DNA of 64,000 bases from Epiperipatus broadwayi (Eukaryota > Onychophora > Udeonychophora > Euonychophora > Peripatidae). This document shows, piece after piece, positions 42,006 through 54,594 of the stretch. The number at the start of each line of letters is the position of its first letter. Within the stretch, counting starts at the first letter, position 1. Location of the stretch: positions 372,001 through 436,000 of the forward strand of contig JAQFVV010006701.1 of NCBI GenBank assembly GCA_028023455.1. Direction: 5' to 3'. The translations under genes were made by a program, and so were the position numbers. Under the pieces are notes generated by a model. That model searched no databases. It was not told the DNA's origin and saw nothing but the letters and a program-made list of their open reading frames with translations.

Positions 42006-43705
42006 GCTAAGATTCTTTTACAATTTTGTACTTTTCTTTTCAAATCAGTTACTCATAAATAGATTAATTTTATTTTACACAAATGACTTAGTAGATTACA
42101 TTAGCAGATACTCATTAACTTTCTAATAAGCAATATTTAATCTGTGAAAAAATTGTATCGCAAGAGCAGATTGGCTTAATCGTTTGGCCTGATATTATAG
42201 TTTGTACTGTATGTTACAGATAAATTGATTGGCTGATTTATTTAAATTTGATTAGCATACCAATAAATCATCCCATAATTTTTTCCAGCTTACTTTCAAC
42301 TTTATTCTTTAGGGAAAGTAAATAAATCACTTTCTTAATTCTACAAAATAGCCATCTAATATAAATTTAAATATTTGCCATTACATGATAATATTATATC
42401 CAGATTGAGTGATCATTAATTAAATAAAGTTTGCAAGAGATGGCTCTGAAGTAAAGTAAAAGCAGTGAATTATTGTTTTTCATATCGTATATATATATCC
42501 ATTACAATAATTGAGTTAAAAATATCAATGATTATTTTTTTAAAAAATTTAAATGTTTCTTACAAAAAAAATAAAAAAAAACAATTCTAATAATTACAAT
42601 TAAAAATTCATGAAACTGATGGGAAAAAAATCAAGTGAAATATGATGAATTGAAAGAAAAAACATGATAGAAAAATTAAATACTCCTTTAAAAATAATCA
42701 ATATTTTGTGATAGTTAATTATTTTCCAATAGTAAATGATTTAATTTAATCGCCTTTAAAAACAAAAGAATTATGTTATTAACATATGATCTGTTCTAGA
42801 TTAGGGCAACTGCTTTCAAAAATCGTTTTGTTTATCAATCAAACTTTTTAATACGATTTACAAGGCGATCAATTGGGGAATAGTTTACTTATGAACAAAT
42901 AGTTCAACTTGCTGGTGAGCATTCCTTTTAGACTTATAATAAAATAGTTGCCATAGTAACAGTATAGTTTACAGTTGAGCAGTTAGTCTGTTGCTTAGCA
43001 GTTTTCTCAATAGTATATCATTTTAAAGAGAATAGTCCCATTAACAATGAAATGTTTTTTTCTGTTAAGCAATCAGCTTTGCTTAAAAGCAGCTTTCCGA
43101 CATGATATTATTTCATAATAATTTGTATTGGAAATTACTTGAGCTATATGGCAGCTTTTTACGGAATGGTTAACTTATGAAAAGCATAAATTTATTGAGC
43201 AATTATTTACCTTAATCATGTATTATTAGTTTGTAGAGAAAAATTTGGTGCAGAATAACAATAGGTTGCAAATTTAAAAAGAAAAAGGAAATATAAGGGT
43301 ACTTTTCTTGCAACTATCAGTCTCAAAGTATTGTTTACTGGTGGTCATGTGACATAGTCATGAAATGTCTTGCACATGAGCAGTTGATTCAAAAAAGAAA
43401 TCATTTTTGTGAAAATAATTGTCATGGGTTAAATTACTGGTGAATAAATGGCTTATTAATATGACACAGAACTTAAAGTGTATTTTTGCAATGCTAATTA
43501 AGTTTTCTTATTTTATCACAGTATTGTATTGGTTAGTTATTTTATCTGTCTTAAAATTTAACATATACATAATAATCTGTAAAAATATAAAAGCTTTTCT
43601 AACAAGACGTTAATCACAAACAATCAAAAGCTTCTGAAATGCCTGGTAGTAAGATTTTAAAATTTTATGTAAGTGTATACAAATTTGTGTTATATATATA
43701 TATAT
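42006..43705. other. AT-rich stretch without a supportable gene
   Basis: No gene recognised; the 64-codon frame at 43419 has no motif. Confidence 0.35.
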
Positions 43706-45409
43706 TATAACGGTCTGAAAGAAAGTGGAATCTTCTTACCATATCTGCACACAGAAGGCGCCATCTAGGCCAATTGAACCTAGAAAATTTATATAGTAGG
43801 CAGATATGTAAGTTAAGATTCACACTTTACATGTTTTATTCAGACCATCAGACCATGCCACTAGCTCAGTGGAGATGCAGAGATAATAAAATAATTCCTA
43901 TCTAAAAACATTTTTAATATTAAAAAAAAAAAAAATAGAAGTCACTGCCAGTAATAATAACACACACACAAACATTTATTTAAACATATATAAGATTTAA
44001 CATTATTTTTAGTATAACTTTTACTTTATCATTTAACTTACATTTTAACTTGGTTTTTTAGAATTTAATTTATGTTTTAGCTCTTATAAGTTTGCACAGA
44101 TGAGTTTAACAAAAGTTTGTTTTATAATGTTGAGTATAGATTGGCTACATAGATTACACGGTCAAAAACATTTCAAAATAAACATAAATGATCAAAATAT
44201 AAAGTCATTGATGGAAATGCAGAGGGAAATTTACAAGAAACCCAATGGCATTCATCATAAGTTGCCGCATTGACACCAATAACTTAAAAGACATCTGAAT
44301 AAATACATTTCAGATACTCATCGTAAGGTATCATTATTTACCGAATGTCAATATATTTTGATCAAATATGAAAACCAAAAAAACATAATTAACCGTAAAC
44401 GAATCTATGCAAGCATCTATACCCAACTTAAATTTAATGCATTTAAATAATTTTTACAATATTAATAAAAATAAAAATGGAAATGATTTTAAAAAAAAAA
44501 TACATTCAATAAAATAATAAATAATTTAGTCAGATAGGAAATTCTTCTATTTAGAATATTGAAAAGTTTAGCATTTAGAGTTCTTTTTGTTTAGAAATGT
44601 TCATTAATTATATATTTCTTACATTTAGAAAAGTTCATCTTTAAACCATTGCCATTTGGGTTCCAGTGTTAATTGTCCTGACGTCCTGGGGAGACCAGTA
44701 TGCTGTTGGCCATTTTACTGATTCATCCAGAGGTCTTTTACTTTAGCTGGTCCTCAATGTAGAAAATGATTAGTCATTTCTCTTTCTTTTTTTTAGCAGA
44801 ACTGAAGGGATTGAAGAGTGCATCTTTTCAATCCCTTCTCCTTCAACTCCACACTAACACATATCACCACTGCTATCACACATCTCTCCCAGCTCTTTCT
44901 TCACTTACTAAAATTTATTTTCAAACTTTTTCTTTTTATATTAATTTTGCGGATTAACTCAACATTACGTCATGACGATGGTGATGGTCTGTTCATTGAG
45001 GTCCATTTCCCCGATGGATTTTTTTCATTGGCCATTCTGTTCCTATTGTTTTCCCCTCCTATCTGACCTTTGATTACATATTATGAAATGCCCAAGGGCT
45101 AGTTCACTTGGACTAATTAAAATAATTATTTCAAATTTTCAATAACATTAATTAATTTTTTTGTACAAACTTAGATATATTTTTATCTTTAAATCTTTAC
45201 TGAAAATTTAGTTTTAAAATACTTTTTTTTCTTCTTAATAAAGTTTTCGTTTAATAATTATTTATCTGTGCGATTTCATATATATTATAAAGTTTAGATG
45301 ACTTTTAAATTTAAATTTCTTTAAAAACAAATTTTTATTTGAGAACTTTATAATTTTAATTTCATGTCTAATTCTTAAAATAAATAATGTAATGGCGTGT
45401 GTGCACATC

Positions 45410-45413
<4 letters not shown>
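43706..45413 (-). mobile_element. LTR4: full-length LTR-like element without MITE
   Basis: Inverted fourth copy, 1.71 kb. On the minus strand: a degraded 5' end GTGATGTGCACACACGCC, 'ggtcagataggagg' and 'gaaaacaataggaac' blocks matching 1236-1260 of LTR1, TATA box 44934-44940, conserved GTAAG near 44628, the 'gacattcggtaaataatg' block, AATAAA-like end region and CGTTATA terminus. It has no MITE, so it supplies the ancestral empty sites. (TA)n flanks both ends. Confidence 0.7.
44934..44940 (-). promoter_or_regulatory. TATA box of LTR4
   Basis: TATAAAA on the minus strand, homologous to 1354, 10089 and 20544. Confidence 0.5.
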
Positions 45414-45414
<1 letters not shown>

Positions 45415-45456
<42 letters not shown>

Positions 45457-45521
45457 CAGTGCCAACATTTGGTATATATATATATATATATATCTATATA
45501 TACCAAATGTTGGCACTGAAA
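45415..45521. repeat. (TA)n tract and (TA)n-cored inverted repeat
   Basis: (TA)n to 45453, then 'tttcagtgccaacatttgg' and its complement flanking a second (TA)n core (arms 45454-45480 and 45495-45521). A perfect small hairpin of unknown origin. Confidence 0.75.
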
Positions 45522-46070
45522 GTAAATGTTAATACTTTACCATCAATAAACTATACAATGTAAAATACGAATGCCATATTTAGTACAAAATATTGATATT
45601 TGAATGTACAATCAATTCATTATCAATTGCCTTCAGATCTGATATCTGCCAGAACTTAAATACTTATTATGCTGAATTATATATATGTAAAATATTTGCT
45701 TAGAAACAATTCAAAATTGGATAATCACATGATATATTTCTTGGGAGTTTTTTAGAATCTCAAGTACTAAAACGGTTATATAAGCTAAAGGCATGATTCA
45801 TAGATCACAAGCTCTATAGTTTTGCATTCTGCCACTACATTGAAAAGATGCAGGACTTTACAAAGACTGAGAATTTACTAATCATGCTCTTATTAAGAAT
45901 ATCTTCATAAAAAAATTTAATAGATAAACAATTCTCATTATTTTGGAATTTTATACATTATACAATAATTCTTACTGATATTTTATTATTACATCAATTA
46001 TTTTCTTCAAAGCCTTAATGATCAGAATATTATATATTTATATATAAATGTAATAAATTAAGTTTGGATA
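45522..46070. other. AT-rich gene-free stretch
   Basis: Nothing recognised. Confidence 0.35.
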
Positions 46071-46129
46071 TATGTAATATACAAATCAATATATATATAC
46101 AGTAAAATTTACATAAATTGTATTATTTT

Positions 46130-46172
46130 TAGAAGTACTTTCAACTATACATTTTGTAGTCTTTATCAACTA
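46130..46172 (-). ncRNA. Hammerhead-like motif F6 (U3-A8)
   Basis: Minus strand: TAG, TTGATAA, stem II region ACTAC...GTATAGT, GAAA, GTAC, TT, CTA. Sense relative to the PLE remnant and 3' of it. Helix III is the palindrome AGTACT. UUGAUAA replaces CUGAUGA. Confidence 0.48.
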
Positions 46173-46224
46173 TATAATATTGAATAATCAAAACAAGACA
46201 ACCTTTAACAATATCCATAGTTCA

Positions 46225-46325
46225 ATTCAGATTTCCCACAATTATGTTATCTTAACATTTGATGAATGGCGATTCGTTAACATTTGACGATTTCTTGAAA
46301 TCAACCTAGCCTCTTTTATTTTAAG
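46225..46325 (-). pseudogene. PLE endonuclease C-terminal remnant
   Basis: Minus strand reads KIKEARLISRN, RQMLTNRHSSNVKIT, a stop, then LWEI. This matches the KRKIKEAMPIYK and LINR region of the 5085-5548 copy. About 30 codons, dead. Confidence 0.6.
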
Positions 46326-46382
46326 TTTATTATGACAACGTTCAATTTAAAGGTTGTCTCATTTTGATTATTCAATGTTATA

Positions 46383-46425
46383 TAGTTGATAAAGATTACA
46401 AAATGTATAATGAAAAGTACTTCTA
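46383..46425 (+). ncRNA. Hammerhead-like motif F6 (U3-A8), inverted
   Basis: TAG, TTGATAA, a decayed stem II, GAAAA (one extra A), GTAC, TT, CTA. Antisense to the PLE remnant. The inserted A and weakened stem II make this the poorer arm. Confidence 0.42.
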
Positions 46426-46500
46426 AAAATAATATAATTTGTGTAAATTTTACTGTATTTTGATATATATATATATTGATTTGTATATATATATATGTAT

Positions 46501-48510
46501 ATATATGCTTTATGCAGTTTAATGTAGTTCTAGAGTAATGTACGTTTAAAAAAAAAAGTTCTTGAATTCAAAGCTCAATTTATTTCTAGTGATTAAATAT
46601 TACCTGACCTCCTAAGCAACTAACTATTTTAAAACATATAAATAGACTGCACATATACATGCATATTAAACTATAATTGAAAAGAGATAACTGATTATCA
46701 TATGTAAATTATGCCACCACATTCCTTGCACTTAAGTAATTACATCAATACTTATACCAGCAATTTGTCTCCAAGATAATTCTGTAATTGGGAATCCATT
46801 TATTATATTATTTCAGTGTTGTCTTGACTACAAGTTACTGATATTGCTATTCTGTAGATGTGCTTAAATTTAAGAGTTGTGATCACTTGATTTATAAATG
46901 TGTATATATACTTTTTATATCTACCTGTTGAAATAGTGAATGTACTCATACATTTTTAAATCAAGAGTAATATACATATCATAATTTTTATATACTTATA
47001 CCATTGATAAAAGTATTAAAAATACAAGTTTACATATGAAAAAATTCATATTTATTTTTCTAAAAATTCTATGAATTTATTTTTCTTTATATGTTGATAT
47101 ATAATTACAGAGTTTACTTCCTTTTTATTGCGTTCATGCATCTTCTCTGCTAATCTAATTGCGAGCATTTATTGAATTTCATTCAGAAAAAATCCTAGAG
47201 CTAATTTTACTAGTAACTATTTTTACCCTAAATTTATTTAAAAACGTACAACTTTAGTGAATCAGGAATAAGTCACAAATCAACATAAACATGTTTTTAA
47301 TGTTATATTTTAATAATTTTAATAACAACTATGTTTTATTAAATTAACTACGACTATTGTAATAATGTGGAAGTACTGAAAAATCTCAGCGAGCTATAAA
47401 TAAACTAACCGTCAATAATCTAAAATATAAAATATCCCCCCTATACCTTAGCTTGGATTGTGTACAAGCATAACACTTACTCCCTCTATATTTTAGGTTT
47501 ATTGATGATTAGTTTACATATAGCTCGCTGGGGGTTTTCCTACTCCTGCATTGTTACTTCAATATTCGAGCTATTAAAAAGTTATATTTACGACTATTAT
47601 AATTACTTTGAAATGCACTTACTACAATAATAATTCATAAGAATGCCTCCTTAAAAACATTTTAATGAACTTGGAATAATGCTTAGTTTCTCTTATCAAT
47701 ACCAATCTATCAGATAAAAAATAGACCAATTTTATCTATTTATGATAGTATTATATAATATATAATCAGAGAGCCTTAAAAGTGATACAACTTTACATTA
47801 ATGACATTTAAAAAGTATGAATCAAATCAACATAAAGTTTCAAATAACAATCAAGGTGTAAATTCTACTGATTTTAATAATTGAATAAACATGATTATTA
47901 AATATGTAACACTAAGAATTTATGATCATATTTACAGAATAACTATTACTTTCAAAATTAAAACTTTATTTACAGCTTAGAGTAGATACAGGAGAAATCA
48001 GTGATAGCATAAAATTATGTCAATAAGAAAGTTTCAATGAATACATATAAATATGGTATGCAAACCATGTATATAGAAAAATCAAAAGTTGTATTAGATC
48101 AATAACATAGTCTCAAGAGCTGCATAAGAAAATTATGATAGGCAAATTAATAAAAGTATGAACTAAGTCCAATTTTTAATAATAATTTACAAGTCTCACT
48201 TTATAAAGTCCTTTCAATAAACTTGTCTTTATGTTAATTATTATTATGGGATGCATATTCAGATTATTTGCTCTGTGAATAAAATTACATTTATAAAGGA
48301 TATGCATATATCATATACATTGATGAGTGATTGTTAAAATTATATAGATACATATATAAACATTTTACATTGATTTTGAATTACATGTAAGTACATTGAC
48401 AATTGACCATTAAGGATGATATGTAAATAAGAAAATAGAACTAAAGATAAATGGTAAAAACTAAAACAATGTTTAATGGATTTTCTCAGAAGAAAATTGG
48501 ATTGATAATA
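46501..48510. other. AT-rich stretch with one inverted repeat
   Basis: No gene recognised. An inverted repeat at about 47380-47541 ('cagcgagctata', 'taaactaa', 'tctaaaatata' and complements) has arms near 50-55 bp and an unrelated 60-bp centre. Confidence 0.45.
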
Positions 48511-48519
48511 AATCAGAAG

Positions 48520-49135
48520 ATTTGAATAACTTTCAACACCTTGGTCAGAATGCAGATGAAAAAAACATAGTGGATAAAATCATTCATAGAATTAAACTGG
48601 ATTGGAACACTTTTAGTAGAAATAATATTAAAAAAAAAGTATGTTAATGTGCTTGAAAAAAAGGGCTTTTAATGTATGTGTTTTACCAATTATTATAAAT
48701 AGATCTAAGACTTAAATGCTCAACAGGGAAAAATACAGAAGGATCGCTAATCAACAAAGTTTGAAGATATATATATATATATATTGGAAATAACAAGAAA
48801 AGATTAAGATATATATATATATATATTGGAAATAACAAGAAAAGATTAAAATCAATATACATGAATGGAAGACAAAACAAATATCATTGGCATCACTGAA
48901 AAAGTTTAGAGATTGAAATAGAAATAGATTTAACAAATTACGATAAGAAATAAATATAAATGTTGAGTAAAAAACAAAAACTAAATCACAAAGGATTGCA
49001 AAACACTTTAAGAAGACCATGTCTGAACTGAATTGATATATTAGAAAGTTAACGGTATGCTGTGTTAGAAGGAGGACTATGGATTAGAAAAACTGCATTA
49101 AACATGGTGCGACCTTCATCTTGCAGTGAAATGAT
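48520..49135 (+). pseudogene. RTE-like LINE relic, heavily decayed
   Basis: Plus strand matches the 63393-64000 copy: 'caacaccttggtcagaatgcaga' (in parts; FNTLVRM/YFGQ region), 'catagaattaaactgg' (HRIKLDW), 'gaaataac' and 'gaccttcatcttgcagtg' at the 3' end. Frameshifted throughout. An internal 38-42-bp tandem duplication with a (TA)n core lies at 48765-48848. Confidence 0.6.
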
Positions 49136-49165
49136 GATAGTGCAAAATGAGAATGATATATATAT

Positions 49166-51685
49166 TGAAACTGTAAGATTTGTATTCAAATCTTAGTTTC
49201 ACCTTAGTTCTGTCATCATTCTACCTCTCGCCCTTTTAGTATGAGTTTTACATGGATTCTGACCTTGAATATCGGATTAATGTGTAATAATATATAATAT
49301 CTGTAAAGTGTTTAAATAAATAATTAAATGTTATGCGCACATACTCCGATAAGCTTATTTTAAAATAACGCATTGCAAGGTATTATTAAATTGCAGTGCA
49401 TAAGTTATATAAATTTAAATAATCCTATTAATTATTCTGATAGGTTTAAATAATATTTTAAATTATAAATAAAATCAATAATTATATTTTTAAAATGTAA
49501 ACATATTATTATTTAGGTCAGATCCAGGTACTACTTAAATTATAAAAATAACTAATTCTCAATTAAAATAAAAATGTTAAAATTCCCCTGCTAATTAAAG
49601 GCAAGTCATAACGGGAGGGAGAAAAAAATGACAGGGCTAAAAAGGTAATTTAAACATATGGAAACAAAAAAAAAGGTTTGTTAAAAATAACTTTTATAAA
49701 TGTAAAAGGTAAAATGTAAAAGTGATCAGAATTAAAATTTCCACCTGTATGACTTAAAGGGATATATGGCACGAACCCGAGAGACAGCTGCATGGATGAC
49801 ATATTGCCTGGATGATGTATTGCTCAATGGATCTCCAAGATAAGGAAATAGAGAATAAAAGCCACAACTGATTATTGTTTTTTTGGAATCATCCTGAAAA
49901 GTTAGAACCAGAAATGTTAAGCCCAATTATATTTCTCGTGATCCAGAATCTATATCAAGCAATGTGCCAAGAGTAGGCGCCTTGCTACGCTCTTCCGGAC
50001 TAATGGCTATACAATAAAATCCCACAAAATGTAATAAACCTACAATTTTGCTGCTTCCATTGAAAATCTTCTCCTAAATGTAACTTCCATTGAACCTGGA
50101 AACTCGGACTCTCCAAACAGTGTGCACACTCAAATAACTAAAGGTAACATGATACCCAAGATTAAATTTTGTTTGGAACTCTCAATGAACTTTATATCTC
50201 TAAAATATTACTTTCATTTTATTTCCACTATTATGTAATCCTGAAATTAAATCTATTTTCTGTAATAATCTTATTTATAATGAACCTAGTAAATTACTCT
50301 ATCTATCATTATTCTACTTGGGTATCCAATTTTATTGTATTTGCTAAGATTAGATTTCATGCCCACGTGTTTTCCGAGCTGATATTTTTATATAATTCAT
50401 GGAAGGGTTGCCCTCTTCTGCGAATTTAATATCATAATAATAAATCATAACGGTTAATAGATTTCAGCTTGGGAATCATATACTATTTTAATATATTTCA
50501 TAAATACGAGACTTATATTATTAATTAATGTATTTGTCGATGAGCTATCATTCATGCTAGGTTAATTAAATCTTAAATATGGCCTTAATGTTAAGAAAAA
50601 GGGGGGGGGTTATGATAGTAAATTAAATGCTAGTCGTGTGGAGATTGGGGATAGATTTGTATAAATAAATGCGTTTGCATTAGAGTTTTGAACTGCACTA
50701 GTTATTGTTACATGAATTTTTATATCGCAGAAATGTAATAGAGGTATTTTCAACATGTTGCTCTTGCACTTAAGGGGCATACAAAAATATATAATACCAC
50801 AGGGACCTTGTCACGTGGTCGGGGATGGATAGGCAAAGACCCCATACCGATACCACGCTCGTGACCACTCCTAAGGGCTCTGACCCGATGTTTGGCTGAC
50901 CCTCTTCATATTCCACTGTAATTACCTTGTCATGCAGTTGGGGATGGATAGGAAAAGACTCCATACCGATACTGCACTCATGACAGACCTACAGGGCTCC
51001 GATCCGACATTTGATCATCCCACCAGCCTCTAACATTTCTTCTGTGATTATCCTTTTTAAAAGCCGATTCTCTTATAGCTCGGCAGTATCCATACTACCG
51101 CAGGCCGCTTTAATAATAATTATAAAGTTTATGCTGAGTCTCGCTCCTCTCCTCCACATATGTTAATCTATAATAAATTATTTATAATAAAATATTAATG
51201 ATAAAGTAAATAGGATGATAGCTTTGAGAACGAATGCGCTCCTCTTTAAAATCTCGTACTGTGTCTCGTAACCTTCGTTACTTAAATGTGAGGCATGGAG
51301 TGTAATTAATATTGATATCCAGGTAGCATAATATATTGCTAATGTAATATTAACCACAATTAAATATAAATTACCTATATCCATGTCTGTGTCTGCTTAA
51401 TTTTAAATAATAATTAATATCTCTCATATCAATGAATAGTAGAATATAGTAGTAGTCCATAAGGTTAAATCATTAATTAGAGTCTCTTGTTTACCTGACC
51501 ACCAGACCTAGAAAATAGTGCTATTGTTATGATAGATGCGTTGTCATGTAGGTTTTGTTGTGAATAAATTTACTATATTCGAATACGGTATCACAGGCCC
51601 TGAACCCATCTGTTATGCCGCCATTCTAATGGGGTGTTGGAACTTTACAACATGTTAACAAGGCATATGTAATCTTACCGTTACA
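49166..51685. mobile_element. Putative 2.5-kb TG...CA element in (TA)n
   Basis: The left end TGAAACTGTAAGATTTGTAT and the reverse complement of the right end, TGTAACGGTAAGATTACATA, agree at about 15 of 20 positions. Both borders are (TA)n. As in LTR1, the left end is itself a hairpin (gtaagatttg / caaatctta). It is GC-richer than its surroundings and carries no recognisable coding sequence. It may be a long LTR related to LTR1-4 or an unrelated TIR element; the two termini are the whole case. Confidence 0.4.
50806..51040. repeat. GC-rich 119-bp tandem duplication
   Basis: 'ccttgtcacgtgg' at 50806 and 'ccttgtcatgcag' at 50925 start two diverged copies sharing 'ggggatggatagg', 'ccataccgata', 'gggctc' and 'gatccgac'-like words. 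Local GC is far above the rest of the window. I matched it to no tRNA, 5S or spliceosomal RNA from memory. Confidence 0.65.
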
Positions 51686-51699
51686 ATATATATATATAT

Positions 51700-52001
51700 G
51701 TAAAATAATTAATTGATGGAAACTCTATTATATAAATAAAATTAAGTCTATAGCCAAGGTGTATTGATATGCAGCGACCAATAAGACAAGTTTTGCAGGA
51801 TGAATGAAAACAATGGCAAATTTTTCCAAGCAACTACCAATAATAAAGCCCTTTTAATTAGTAATAGCTTGGACAGGTTTGATATAGTTTTCTTTCAGTA
51901 AGAAAAACCAGTTTTATTGGTTGTTGCATATCAATACACCTTGGCTCTGGATACAATTTTATTTATTTATACAACAGAGTTCCATTTATTAATTAATTTA
52001 C
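51700..52001. repeat. Inverted repeat, arms about 100 bp
   Basis: 'aattaattgatggaa', 'ccaaggtgtattgatatgc' and 'gaccaataa' on the left are mirrored on the right; about 105 bp between. Adjacent to (TA)n on the left. No hammerhead core found in it. Confidence 0.75.
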
Positions 52002-52086
52002 ATCTATATTAACCTGTTAAAAATATTAAATTTAAATATATACATATATTACAGTAATTTAATATATATATATATACAGACTGAAT

Positions 52087-52592
<506 letters not shown>

Positions 52593-54594
52593 GTAGTCTA
52601 TGGTATGACCAGGCAAATAACTATTTAAAAGCTGGCTTAACATATTGAAATTATATTATACACTAATAGAATTTTTGTCTAATTTTCCTTTGAATAAGAA
52701 GTAGATCTGCTTTTAGTTTAATACTTTAAATTGTAAAGAAATTATAAAATATTTTATATGTGTGTGAAAACTGAAAAAATTACAACTTCCTAGATATTTT
52801 CATAAGAAAAATAAAACTCTTCCAGAAAGAAATATTATATAATTAAGCATTAAACATGTATATTGAAAACAAAGAGAGTAAATTATTGTCTCTCAGACTA
52901 TAAATTAAAAGCATTCTAAATGTTGAATAGAACATCAATATTCTTGGAAGGTGATTTATTTTTTGGTTTATGGACTTTTTTGCAATTATAAGGATGTTTT
53001 TATGATGTACTTGTCTAGATACACTTCAGATAAGATACAATCATGCAAAACATCAATTGAAATCTAGTATTGCATATTAAAATCATATGTTACCCAGTAA
53101 TAATATTTCTATATGACCCATCCTGAAATTAAAAGTGGGTTCACTTTTAGTTTATTACAGATATAAAAAATTTATATATGTAAAACCTAGACGAATTACT
53201 GTTTTTTAAACATTTTTACAAATGAATTAGCATTTTTTGTAAAAAAATGTTAATCATAGGCTTTATAGTTCAAATATAGAAAGTACAATAAAACATTTCA
53301 TGTATTTATTTGGATATATTTCAGCAATGATTTAACCAAATAAACAATTTGTTATACTTTCAGTAAGTCCATGAAAATCTTTTACTGTCATGCATTTACA
53401 TTAGTATTGTAGCCATGTTGCTACATTCCCAAATTAAAAATAAACAGATAATTGTCAATATGCTCCCTTAATTTAAAATAATTTAATTCATGGGGAAATA
53501 TAATTTCCCTACATGTGTTTAAAATATTTAATATCTATAGATTTTTGCTTTTTGCTATACATGCACATAAATTATAATAACAATCATTAATATTCTGTGT
53601 AGAATAGCATGGTAAATCTTTTATAATTAAAAAATGATTTAACATTAAGTATCAACATTTTTTGATTAATTGACTCTCAAACTGCTATATATAATGTTAT
53701 TTTGCATAAGGGAACATCTATCAACAATTTTGACAGTTCTAGTGTTTTTGCTTTAATTTTCAAAGTGAAACACTCTTTTAATATTATTTTGCCAATTTTA
53801 CCATTATTTTATTGAGAAAACTGAACTGAATAATCTTTACAATTTTTTTTACAATTAATAAATCAAAGAACCTGCCTTCATGCTAATTGGTTATTTTATG
53901 TTCTCCACACAAGAGAGTTCCTATCAATAATTTTGACAATTCTGATATCTTTGTGTTGATTTCAAAGTGAAAACATATGTTTTAGAATCTTTTTTACACA
54001 TTTATAATTTTCTTTAGAAAACATTTGTAAAAATATAAATTATTTTAAAAGAATGATTTAGATTTTAATAGAAAAATTTATTTTTACATGAAAGCAAATT
54101 GTGAAAGATATCAATTTGAAATTGGGTGATAAAAATGTTTATGTTGATTGCTATAGATTTTTATTGTCAATTATAAAAAGAAATTTTTAAAAAACTTCCA
54201 TTTACTTTAATAATCTGACAATTTATTAATTTGCATTTGAGAAAAGGTTTTTAATTAAAAACAAAAAAAAATTTACAGGTAACATTAAATGTCAATATTA
54301 TATTGTAAAATGTTTTCTTTCTTTAAAAAAAAAAAAACAATTTATACTAATAAAAAACTTTGAAATGTGAACAATATAAATATATAATTTTGAGTAGTTT
54401 TTGCAGTCTTGTAAAGTTATATCTTAAAAAATTATCAAAAACTATTTCTTAAAATAGTGCATTGCTGTATCTACTAATTGATCATAAATACAGTGTTCCA
54501 AAAGACTGATTTTTAAGGTATTATTGTTCTTCAGGAGCATAAAGTATTTAATATATTGGGATCAACAAATTCATATATATATATATATATATAT
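52593..54594. other. AT-rich stretch with a diverged duplication
   Basis: No gene. Segments 53690-53800 and 53890-53985 share 'caataattttgaca', 'ttctgatatctttg' and 'tttcaaagtgaaa'-type words, so an old tandem duplication of about 200 bp is likely. Confidence 0.4.

Larger units (their letters stand above)
46071..46500. mobile_element. Truncated PLE flanked by inverted F6 repeats
   Basis: Left arm (46071-46210) and right arm (46345-46500) are about 140-bp inverted repeats. Between them lies the C-terminal end of a minus-strand PLE endonuclease. It is a compact example of the 'inverted terminal repeat - truncated body - terminal repeat' PLE form. Confidence 0.7.

Noticed and set aside
44766-45066. 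Two overlapping open frames
   Set aside because: Antisense to the 5' part of LTR4, with no conservation in LTR1-3.
50806-51040. 5S rRNA or spliceosomal snRNA pair
   Set aside because: Compared with remembered 5S and U1 landmarks on both strands; the characteristic internal promoter or Sm-type words are absent.
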